From: JBBAGC01 sp964491265
GTDB taxonomy: Bacteria; Spirochaetota; UBA4802; UBA5550
Length of the DNA: 64,000 nt
NCBI GenBank assembly: GCA_964491265.1
Contig: CAZBFP010000017.1
Coordinates: 1-64,000 of the forward strand
Reading direction: 5' to 3'
Positions 16,361-23,383 of the stretch are shown here, one piece after another; positions within the stretch are counted from its first letter, which is position 1, and each line of letters begins with the position of its first letter. Made by a program: the position numbers and the translations under genes. The notes beneath the pieces were generated by a model. That model saw only the letters and a list, made by a program, of their open reading frames with translations. It searched no databases and was not told where the DNA came from.

Positions 16361-16802
16361 AATGGAAGGGGAACAGGGAGTTGTTGTGGAAGTGAGGGGA
16401 GCTCATATAATTGTTGAGTGTGATCCTCACGATATGTGTATTTCCTGTTCTGCGAAAAAAGGGTGCATGATGGCAGACAGCGGGAAAGTCAGAAAGATCA
16501 GCATGGATAATACGATTGATGCTTCAGTGGGTGATACAATTCTTTTTACTGTAGACAGCAGAGGAATTGTTGCAGCATCTCTTGTAATATATCTTGTTCC
16601 CCTGATTTTCCTTTTCACCGGACTTTTTGCAGGATATCGCTTTAATGAATATTTAATGCTTGATAAAGACGGGGCTTCTGCTATAATTGGAGTTCTTTTG
16701 TTTTTTTTGTCGTTTTTACTGATTAAGTTCTTTGCCGGTTTTACTGAAAATAACTCAAATTTTCAGCCGAGAGCTGTTAAAATATTAAAAAGGGGTCAGT
16801 AA
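16347..16802 (+). CDS. RseC/MucC-like membrane protein
   Basis: 151 residues. The N-terminal soluble part has the cysteine pattern CDPHDMCISCSAKKGCMM (about residues 25-43), four cysteines as in RseC/MucC. Two membrane helices follow (about 76-98 and 107-127) with GYRFN between them, and a basic tail. Homologues act on SoxR reduction or on the sigma-E anti-sigma system, and in anaerobes they often sit near Rnf genes, which are not seen here. It overlaps the M16 partner gene and so is part of that transcript. Role here is inferred from family only. Confidence 0.7.
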   Translation: MTVIEMEGEQGVVVEVRGAHIIVECDPHDMCISCSAKKGCMMADSGKVRKISMDNTIDASVGDTILFTVDSRGIVAASLVIYLVPLIFLFTGLFAGYRFNEYLMLDKDGASAIIGVLLFFLSFLLIKFFAGFTENNSNFQPRAVKILKRGQ

Positions 16803-16894
16803 GCATCCCTTTAGTACCGAAATAACAATATAGGCTTATTGCTGGATTACTGATGGGACTGTCAGTAATATTACTACGTTCAGGGACGAACAAT

Positions 16895-17038
16895 ATGACT
16901 AAAAAAATTATTGATTTAATGTCTTACAGGATTGAAAAAACATTAAAAGAGAGCGGTTTTACACTGAAAAGAGACGGAGATAAAAAGGTTAAACTTCTTA
17001 TTAAACTTTCCGGCGATGAACGGGGTGTAAAACTTTAA
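16895..17038 (+). CDS. Small hypothetical protein, 47 residues
   Basis: I prefer ATG 16895 (CAGGGA upstream) to the longer frame from 16853, because the sequence from MTKKIIDLMSYRIEKTL onward has the regular charge pattern of a small protein while the preceding part does not. Lysine-rich, one amphipathic helix then two short strands. No family. It lies 18 bases before greA on the same strand. Confidence 0.5.
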   Translation: MTKKIIDLMSYRIEKTLKESGFTLKRDGDKKVKLLIKLSGDERGVKL

Positions 17039-17056
17039 GCATGACAGGAGAAGAGA

Positions 17057-17551
17057 ATGACTGCTACTAAAGATATTGATACTCAGAAACAGGCTGTAAG
17101 GGATGAACTGGAAAAACTGAAGCATGAGTTTAAAATTGAACTCCCGAAAAAAATTTCAGAAGCAAGGGAATATGGTGATCTTAAGGAGAATGCCGAGTAT
17201 CATGCTGCCCGTGAAAGGCAGTCATTTGTCCAGGCCAGAATAGCCCAGCTGACTGACCAGCTGAATCAGCTCAATGATATTAATGTGGCTGATATTCCTG
17301 ATGATAAAATCGGTTTTGGTTCAGTTGTTACTGTTTATGATGAGGATGAAGAGGAGGAAATTGTTTTCCAGTTTGTCTCATCAGGGGAGGTTAAGCCATC
17401 AGAGGGTAAAATTTCCGCATCCTCCCCCATAGGCGCTGCACTGACCAATAAAACAGCTGGTGATAATGTTGAAATTGTAATTCCTGCAGGTAAAAAGAAT
17501 TACCAGATCAGGAAGGTGATTACTTTTCACGGCACAGAGCTGAAAGCTTAG
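17057..17551 (+). CDS. greA: Transcription elongation factor GreA
   Basis: Stimulates transcript cleavage by backtracked RNA polymerase. 164 residues: an N-terminal antiparallel coiled coil (about 10-80) with the tip EAREYGDLKENAEYHAARERQ that carries the acidic residues inserted into the polymerase channel, and a C-terminal FKBP-like domain (SVVTVYDEDEEEEIVFQFV, ASSPIGAALTNKTAGD). The opening sequence differs from the usual VTxEGLxxL start but length is normal. Strong AGGAGA ribosome binding site. A bidirectional terminator follows at 17605. Confidence 0.95.
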   Translation: MTATKDIDTQKQAVRDELEKLKHEFKIELPKKISEAREYGDLKENAEYHAARERQSFVQARIAQLTDQLNQLNDINVADIPDDKIGFGSVVTVYDEDEEEEIVFQFVSSGEVKPSEGKISASSPIGAALTNKTAGDNVEIVIPAGKKNYQIRKVITFHGTELKA

Positions 17552-17604
17552 GTTTTTATGAAGGCTGCTTTTTCAGGGGCGGATTAAGTTTTGGAATTAT
17601 TCAG

Positions 17605-17646
17605 TTAAAGAAAAGAACTCCAGTGCATGGGAGTTCTTTTCTTTAA
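17605..17646. terminator. Bidirectional terminator between greA and plsC
   Basis: Perfect 17-bp inverted repeat TTAAAGAAAAGAACTCC / GGAGTTCTTTTCTTTAA with an 8-base loop; A-rich on one side and T-rich on the other, so it can stop both convergent transcripts. Confidence 0.85.
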
Positions 17647-17661
17647 CTATAAGCAATTATT

Positions 17662-18552
17662 TTATTTAGTCAGATTTTTTTCGATGAGCTTATCCTTTTT
17701 CTCCCACATGCTGTTGAGCCAGTCATTGAACTCACCCTGCAGTTTTTTATTTTCAATATCAGCATTTGAGAATTGATCCGGAATAGGGAGCGTTTCAACA
17801 AAAACATCAATCTTTTTGATCTTTCCGCATAAAAAGTCCCACATCGATCCGGCACCGTCAGGATAGACAATTGTTATATTCAATAATCTGTGAAATTTTT
17901 CCCCCATGGCTGATATTGTAAAAAAAAGCCCCCCTCCTTTCGGCTTCAAAAGATGCCTGTACGGGGAGTTTTGTCTGTCATGCTTTTCTTTATTAATTCT
18001 TGTACCTTCAGGGAAAGTCATCACTGCAACAAAGTCAGACTTGAATTTTTCGCAGGCTTTCCGTGTAATTTCGATATCTTTACCTTTTAATCCTGGATTC
18101 TTTTCAATTTCCTCTTTTGTGAAACGTTTCATAAAGGGGAAATCCAGGGCCCACCAGGCCAGGCCCATTATAGGAACCCAGATGAGTTCTTTTTTTAGGA
18201 AAAATTTTATGTAGGGAATTTTCCCATGAAGCACTTTTTGAATTATCAGGATATCCACCCATGACTGGTGATTGGAAACAATAAGATACCAGTCCTTTTT
18301 CTTCAGCTTCTCAATACCTGATATTTTCCATTCAATCGGGTAGAAAAAATGAATAAAGGCTGAATTTAAAAATACCCAGTTGTTGGCCACCCCTATCAGA
18401 ATTTTCCCTGTAATACGGCGCCACCAGGGTATAGGGAGGATGAATTTTATCACTGCAAGAGGGAAAAGGACAATGGCTGTTAAAATAGTATTTAAGGAAA
18501 GAAGTAAGAGAGCCAGCAGACCGACAAGCCGCGAAGCAGTATTTTTCATCAT
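17662..18552 (-). CDS. 1-acyl-glycerol-3-phosphate acyltransferase (PlsC family)
   Basis: 296 residues. One long hydrophobic N-terminal segment (about 8-40) anchors it in the inner membrane. The HX4D catalytic motif is VSNHQSWVD (H95-D100). Later blocks are WWALDFPFMKRF, FPEGTR and PKGGGLFFTISAMG, the motif order of PlsC acyltransferases. The sequence resembles the YihG/PlsC2 branch, which acylates lysophosphatidic acid in phospholipid synthesis. Single gene. A TTGACA-like -35 box for it lies at 18659-18664 on the minus strand. Confidence 0.88.
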   Translation of the reverse strand: MMKNTASRLVGLLALLLLSLNTILTAIVLFPLAVIKFILPIPWWRRITGKILIGVANNWVFLNSAFIHFFYPIEWKISGIEKLKKKDWYLIVSNHQSWVDILIIQKVLHGKIPYIKFFLKKELIWVPIMGLAWWALDFPFMKRFTKEEIEKNPGLKGKDIEITRKACEKFKSDFVAVMTFPEGTRINKEKHDRQNSPYRHLLKPKGGGLFFTISAMGEKFHRLLNITIVYPDGAGSMWDFLCGKIKKIDVFVETLPIPDQFSNADIENKKLQGEFNDWLNSMWEKKDKLIEKNLTK

Positions 18553-18726
18553 TATTTATTTCTCACTTTTTAGAATTTATTGTAAAGAGATGTTCTTTTA
18601 AATGATGCATTGAAGGATTATATAAATTACCGGTATTTATTTTAACGGATTATCTCTTTGTCAACAAGAAAGTATAATTTTCTGAATCAGCCTTTTGCAG
18701 GTGAAATCAGCCCGGGGGGAATAATA

Positions 18727-18751
18727 AAACCCCTGAATATATCAGGGGTTT
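18727..18751 (-). terminator. Terminator of tRNA-Ala
   Basis: AAACCCCTGA / TCAGGGGTTT, 10-bp stem with a 5-base loop, T-rich on its minus-strand 3' side; 12 bases downstream of the tRNA. Confidence 0.8.
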
Positions 18752-18763
18752 ATATGTTTAATG

Positions 18764-18836
18764 TGGAGACGAGGGGGATCGAACCCCTGGCCTCATGAAT
18801 GCCATTCATGCGCTCTCCCAGCTGAGCTACGCCCCC
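18764..18836 (-). tRNA. tRNA-Ala (anticodon GGC)
   Basis: 73 bases folding as a standard cloverleaf: acceptor GGGGGCG/CGTCTCC with two G-T pairs, D arm GCTC...GAGC, anticodon stem CATGA/TCATG with loop ATGGCAT (anticodon GGC, reading GCC/GCU), and T arm around GGTTCGATC. The discriminator base is A. CCA is not encoded; the genomic sequence continues ACATTA. Confidence 0.95.
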
Positions 18837-18851
18837 GGTATTTAAACTGAT

Positions 18852-18882
18852 TCTATAAATTTTTTTTACCTTCATTTGTCAA
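18852..18882 (-). promoter_or_regulatory. Promoter of tRNA-Ala
   Basis: Minus-strand TTGACA (18877-18882), 19 bases, TATAGA (18852-18857). Transcription would start just before the tRNA 5' end at 18836. Confidence 0.5.
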
Positions 18883-18964
18883 TAAGTTTTGTTTGCATTG
18901 CTGTATTATCATTGTTTTTTTATAGTCATCTTTGAAGTATCCTGAGATTTACTAAGTAACAGTC

Positions 18965-18994
18965 TTGACAATATCACTTAATATAATATATTAT
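18965..18994 (+). promoter_or_regulatory. Promoter of the TPR/ATPase cluster
   Basis: Perfect TTGACA (18965-18970) followed after 16 bases by TATATT (18987-18992) or after 18 by TATTAT (18989-18994). It lies 80 bases upstream of the first gene of the 19-28 kb block. Confidence 0.6.
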
Positions 18995-19075
18995 GAACAA
19001 TGACTTTAAATACTCAAGCATAAATAGATTAAATTTGCTTTGAAAAATTCAATTAATATTCCATAAGGTTACAAT

Positions 19076-20428
19076 ATGCTTTTTACTTATGTTCTGGTGT
19101 TTCTGTTTTTTATTATTTTTACTATAATAATTCTATATTTTTTGAGTGTGTACATTCTCCCTAAAAAGATCGAAGAGATCAGGGCAATGATAGATGCAGG
19201 CCAGACAAAGCTTGCCATTAGAAAGCTTACAGAAATCCTTGAAAAGGATGAGAGAAACCCCTACGCCCACTTCCTTCTTGCTGAGGCTTATTTTGCTGAA
19301 GGGAACACCCAGTATGCTATTCTTGAATACCGCCAGGTATTAAAATTCGGGCGGTTTGATGAAAAAATAAGGGAGAGACATGTCCGTTCAGTCCTTGCAA
19401 GGCTTTATAAGGAGAAGAAAGCCTATGAAGAGGCAAAGAATGAATTTCTCCTTTTAACAAAAATCGATCCTGCGAATTTTGAAAACTTTTTTGAACTGGG
19501 GATTATTTCATTTAATATGGGGCAGATGGATAAAGCCATAGCCTATTTTAAGAAGAGCGCTTCTCTAAATAGTAAGCATGATCAGTCTTTTTTCTATCTG
19601 GGGCAGATTTATTTTCGAAACAGCTCCTATGCTGATGCCAAGCAGAGTTTTTTAAATACGATTAAAATAGACCCGACCAATTACCAGGCTCACTATTTTC
19701 TCGGCCTTGTCTTAAGACAACAGGCCGATTTTGAATGGGCCCTTAAAGAGTTTGAAATTGCACTGAAGAGTGATGATTTGAAGGTGAAAAGTCTTTTAGC
19801 CCGCGGCAGCTGTTTTATGGAGAAGAATCAGTTCCCGAAAGCTGTTATGGAATTTGAAAGGGGGCTGAAATTTGCGAAAAAGGGGAGTGATACTGAGCTT
19901 AATCTGAGATATTTTCTGGCAGAATCTCAGGAGAAGATGAGGGATATTCACTCCGCTATTGTAAACTGGGAAAAGATAGTTGAAGTTAATCCTAAATTTA
20001 AAGATGTTCATCAGAAGCTTGCCAATTATGCTGAATTTAGACAGGACGACCGTATAAAAGATTTTATGATAGCAGGGCTTGCTCAGTTTGAGCATGTTAC
20101 CAGAAAAATTATCGGCGGAATGAATTATAATATTACTGATATTGAAATTATAAGCGACACAGAAATAGAGGTTATAGCTATTGAGAATGAAGGTAAATGG
20201 AGAAATACAAGGCAGTCCAACAGAATAATCAGGATAATACGGACTACTGAAGCTTTAGATGAGGGATATTTCAGAAGAATACATGAATCGATGAGGGCAA
20301 AAAATGCTACCAGAATTCTTGTAATTACTACAGGTGATATTACAGCGAAAGCTGTTGAATTTGCCAATACAAGGCCTATTGAAATAAAGGGAAAAACAGA
20401 GCTCGTTGAACTTCTGAAAAAAGTATAA
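19076..20428 (+). CDS. Membrane-anchored TPR protein with Mrr-like C-terminal domain
   Basis: 450 residues. A single N-terminal membrane helix (about 3-25) is followed by about eight tetratricopeptide repeats (37-340; for example AHYFLGLVLRQQADFEWALKEFEIAL). The last 110 residues resemble the restriction-endonuclease-like fold of Mrr: IEVIAIENEGKWRN, NRIIRIIRTTE, then ILVITTGDITAKAVEFANTRPIEI and a final LVELLKK, matching the Mrr pattern VITTxxFTxxAxxxA...IxLIdGxxLxxLL. The canonical catalytic D...QxK positions are not convincingly present, so nuclease activity is doubtful. A paralogue with the same plan is encoded at 25703. Probably a membrane scaffold facing the cytosol. Confidence 0.75.
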   Translation: MLFTYVLVFLFFIIFTIIILYFLSVYILPKKIEEIRAMIDAGQTKLAIRKLTEILEKDERNPYAHFLLAEAYFAEGNTQYAILEYRQVLKFGRFDEKIRERHVRSVLARLYKEKKAYEEAKNEFLLLTKIDPANFENFFELGIISFNMGQMDKAIAYFKKSASLNSKHDQSFFYLGQIYFRNSSYADAKQSFLNTIKIDPTNYQAHYFLGLVLRQQADFEWALKEFEIALKSDDLKVKSLLARGSCFMEKNQFPKAVMEFERGLKFAKKGSDTELNLRYFLAESQEKMRDIHSAIVNWEKIVEVNPKFKDVHQKLANYAEFRQDDRIKDFMIAGLAQFEHVTRKIIGGMNYNITDIEIISDTEIEVIAIENEGKWRNTRQSNRIIRIIRTTEALDEGYFRRIHESMRAKNATRILVITTGDITAKAVEFANTRPIEIKGKTELVELLKKV

Positions 20429-20435
20429 ATCTTTT

Positions 20436-22250
20436 ATGAATCATACAAAAAAAATACTCCGCCTGGTTCCATTTTTAAAACATCTCAGTAATGAGGAGAT
20501 GGATCATTTTTTTAAATACGGGCGACTTGTAACAATACGTCCGGGACAGCTTGTTGATGTTAAAAAAACCAATTCTCTTAACGTAGTTCTTGAAGGTATT
20601 TTCGAAATAGAGTCCATAGGTAACAGGGATGTTGTTTATCTGTCACCCGGATCATTTTTCGGCTCCATACCATTCTCTGAAATCAGAAGAAAGGGTAACA
20701 TAAAGGCGCTTGTAGACTCCAGGCTTTTTATTATAAATGAGGAGGAGCTTTACAGGTTTTTTCTTATTTACAGTAAGGCATTAAGGGGATATATCAAAAT
20801 ACTTAACAGAATAGGTTTTGATATATCAGATGCAGGTAAACAGTATTTTAATTCAAAGTTTAAAGTTATTACTGTTTTCAGCGGGAACCGGGGCTCAGGG
20901 AAATCATTTCTTGCTTCCTCACTGGGGTTTTCACTTTCCGGTTTTGATGAAGTTGTAGTGCTCGATCTTTCCTATTCCGGAAAATCTGTTTTTGAATTTT
21001 TTGGTGAAAGGCTTACTGCCCCATTATCGGAAAAGCCGGAAAATGAAAGCAGGGCTTTGTCATTGATCCAGGACCGGCTTATTAAATCAGATGATGGGCC
21101 TGATCTGTTAAATGTCTCCTTTTCATCCAGGGTTAAAACAGATCCTGAAATTATAGGGCATCTTATTTTTATTCTGGCAAAGACTTATAAGTATATTATT
21201 GCTGATCTTTCAAATGATGATCCTGATTTGAGGGATCAGGTTTTTGCCAGGTCTGATTTTATTTTTAATATAGTTGATGGTAAAAAAGATAAAGGTGAAG
21301 TGAACACGATTTTTGACCGTACTCTTCAGGACGGGCAGAGAATTATTGCTGTTAGAAACAGTTCAGTCTCCGGAGATGGCGGGGCTTTTTACGGCGGCCT
21401 TATACTTGACAGATGTGATGAATATATTAATTCAGGTGACAGGGAAGTTCTTAAAAAATTTGCAAAAAGTGAATCTGTAGAAAAGTGCAGCAGGCTTATA
21501 GAAAAAAATTCAAAAGCTCTTGTTTTTCAGTCACATGACAAGGACTCGGTATTCCTTGCAGGATTCCTAAGCGAATTGAATAAAAATGAACGGCAGATCG
21601 ATTATTTGTATTCATCATCCTACAGTTATTTTCTCACTTCACTTTTTCTCCTGCTGGGGAAGGAGAATCTGAAAGACGGCTTCAGAAGATTTTTTTCCAG
21701 TGAACAGGTCAATCGTAATTGTGATATTACTTTCCCGGAACGCTATGTTTTTAAAACCGGAAATCTTATTAAGTATTGTGAAGAGCTGGCAGGTGCCAGG
21801 CGTATTGAAATGTTTCAGTCTCTTCCTCTTTGCAGGCTCATGGATGTATCCGGGAGTTCCAGGCTTTTCAGCTCTGGAGAAATGTCACGGCTTATGGCAG
21901 CAAGTTTTGTTTCCTCTCCACTTTTTGAGCCGGTTAAAATTAATGGAAGGGAGTATTACTCCGGATTTCCTGGTAACCAGGTCTCGGGTGTGCATCTTTT
22001 CAGAACCGAGGCTGATGATATAACATTTCTTTCCGTGAGGAACAAAGAAAATCTGCAGCCTGGATCAAAGATTATTGAGCTTTATGCATCATGGCTTAAG
22101 AGCAGTTTATTAACTGATACAGGATTCCAGGGTGAGGATATATTTACCGGTAAAAATTTAATACTTGAAGTATCATCTGAGGAATTTAGGTTTGACAAAA
22201 TATTTGAGGAGACACAGATATTGGCTGAACCTCTTGTTGGTAAGGTGTAA
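20436..22250 (+). CDS. cNMP-binding / P-loop ATPase / patatin-like pseudoenzyme
   Basis: 604 residues in three parts. Residues 1-130 look like a cyclic-nucleotide-binding fold (GRLVTIRPGQLVDV, GIFEIESIG, LSPGSFFGSIPF). Residues 143-320 are a MinD/ParA-like ATPase with P-loop SGNRGSGKS (149-157) and VVVLDLSYSGKSVFEFFG. Residues 355-600 align with the patatin phospholipase fold of NTE-type proteins, but the oxyanion glycine run is replaced by FQSHDKDS (364-371), the GxSxG nucleophile elbow is SSSYS (393-397), and the DGG motif is YSGF (508-511). Serine at the nucleophile position remains, but the glycines and catalytic Asp are lost, so hydrolysis is unlikely. It starts 7 bases after the TPR/Mrr gene, with a weak ribosome binding site. 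Confidence 0.72.
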   Translation: MNHTKKILRLVPFLKHLSNEEMDHFFKYGRLVTIRPGQLVDVKKTNSLNVVLEGIFEIESIGNRDVVYLSPGSFFGSIPFSEIRRKGNIKALVDSRLFIINEEELYRFFLIYSKALRGYIKILNRIGFDISDAGKQYFNSKFKVITVFSGNRGSGKSFLASSLGFSLSGFDEVVVLDLSYSGKSVFEFFGERLTAPLSEKPENESRALSLIQDRLIKSDDGPDLLNVSFSSRVKTDPEIIGHLIFILAKTYKYIIADLSNDDPDLRDQVFARSDFIFNIVDGKKDKGEVNTIFDRTLQDGQRIIAVRNSSVSGDGGAFYGGLILDRCDEYINSGDREVLKKFAKSESVEKCSRLIEKNSKALVFQSHDKDSVFLAGFLSELNKNERQIDYLYSSSYSYFLTSLFLLLGKENLKDGFRRFFSSEQVNRNCDITFPERYVFKTGNLIKYCEELAGARRIEMFQSLPLCRLMDVSGSSRLFSSGEMSRLMAASFVSSPLFEPVKINGREYYSGFPGNQVSGVHLFRTEADDITFLSVRNKENLQPGSKIIELYASWLKSSLLTDTGFQGEDIFTGKNLILEVSSEEFRFDKIFEETQILAEPLVGKV

Positions 22251-22279
22251 AAAGATTGTCATATTCCGGGAGGAGTTTT

Positions 22280-22771
22280 TTGAGATCCAGAAGAACGAAT
22301 ATACTGCAGCTTGTTGTTTTAGTATCAGGAATTATTTATATCCTGATAGGATTGTTGAATTATTTTTCCCCCATGTTTGTTATAAACCTCTTTGCGGAAA
22401 ATGTTTCCGAGAGCTGGTTTGATCTTGTGAGAGATCATGAACTCATTGCTCCGCTTTATTACATGGTAAGGGCTTTTTCAGCACTACTTTTTACATCAGG
22501 CATACTAATGATAATGCCTCTTTTCGATCCTTTGAAATACAGGGGGATTATATATTTTAACGGGGTACTCTTCCCTCTTATGGCATCTTTTGTCCTTATT
22601 AAAAACGGACTCTTTATTAAAGCCAAAAAACTTGACGTAAGTGAAGCTATGGAAGGTGATTATTCTCATACTGTAATAATTGTTCTGGGAGTTGTTTTAC
22701 TGGTAGTATTTATTTCCTGTTTAATCTCTCTGGCTATTACCGGGAAAGATGCGGCAAAAGGTAAGGAATAA
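22280..22771 (+). CDS. Four-helix membrane protein of unknown function
   Basis: I use TTG 22280 because GGGAGGAG lies at 22268-22275; an upstream in-frame TTG at 22256 has no ribosome binding site. The product is 163 residues with four hydrophobic segments (roughly LVVLVSGIIYILIGLLNYF, YYMVRAFSALLFTSGILMIM, a third from IIYFNGVLFPLMASFVLI, and VIIVLGVVLLVVFISCLISL). No family recognised. It follows the ATPase/patatin-like gene by 29 bases and may be its membrane partner. Confidence 0.65.
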   Translation: MRSRRTNILQLVVLVSGIIYILIGLLNYFSPMFVINLFAENVSESWFDLVRDHELIAPLYYMVRAFSALLFTSGILMIMPLFDPLKYRGIIYFNGVLFPLMASFVLIKNGLFIKAKKLDVSEAMEGDYSHTVIIVLGVVLLVVFISCLISLAITGKDAAKGKE

Positions 22772-22813
22772 TTTTTTTAATTGATATTTTTTCGTAAATA
22801 TATTTATATTTTT

Positions 22814-22931
22814 AATGTTAATTCTTTAAATATATGTTAGTGTAAAAATGGACATCTATTTCTCCCGCCGCCTTCGGCGGCGGGAGAAATATAGCATTTT
22901 TTAACAATAAAAAGTTTAGGAATAAATACTG
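22814..22931 (+). repeat. Intergenic palindromic repeat, family A, copy 4 (diverged)
   Basis: Diverged copy: TTAGTGTAAAAATGGACATC on the left and AAAAGTTTAGGAATAAATACTG on the right correspond to the other copies. The central hairpin is CTCCCGCCGCC-TTCG-GGCGGCGGGAG, with paired changes on both arms relative to copies 1, 2 and 5. It occupies most of the gap 22772-23035. Confidence 0.7.
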
Positions 22932-23035
22932 ATATATCTTTAATATCATGGATTCGTAGAAAGCTTTGTATCTTAAATTTTTTAATATTATAGTAAATTT
23001 TAATCAGAATAAAAAATGAAAACCGGAGTTTAAAT

Positions 23036-23380
23036 ATGAACCTCAATTTAAAGAAACTCGACAACACTGTTATTATCTACCTTGAAGGGAGGCTGGATGT
23101 CCATTTGTCTGCAGATATTGAAAAGGAGATAAATAAGCTTATTGAAAGTGATCCTGCGAGCAGTCTCCTTTTAAATCTGAAAGATGTAGAGTATATGAGC
23201 AGTTCAGGTTTAAGAATCTTTGTTTCAACAATGCGGATTCTTAAAGAGAGCAACAGAAAGCTTGTACTATGCAATATGAATAATGCTGTTAAGAAAATAT
23301 TTGAAGTAGTAGAATTAACTGATATGTTCGATATTTTTAATACTGAAGATGAGGCTCTGAAGTTTCTTAAATCTTTATAA
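23036..23380 (+). CDS. STAS-domain anti-sigma factor antagonist
   Basis: 114 residues, a single STAS domain (NLKKLDNTVIIYLEGRLDVHLSADIEKEI; LLLNLKDVEYMSSSGLRIFVSTMRIL). The MSSSGL motif holds the serine (S56/S57) that is phosphorylated by an HPK-type kinase in SpoIIAA homologues; the usual Asp before it is Ser here. Such proteins bind an anti-sigma factor/kinase in partner-switching pathways. No partner kinase or sigma factor is seen nearby, so the output is unknown. The ribosome binding site GGAG precedes the ATG. Confidence 0.88.
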   Translation: MNLNLKKLDNTVIIYLEGRLDVHLSADIEKEINKLIESDPASSLLLNLKDVEYMSSSGLRIFVSTMRILKESNRKLVLCNMNNAVKKIFEVVELTDMFDIFNTEDEALKFLKSL

Positions 23381-23383
23381 AAA

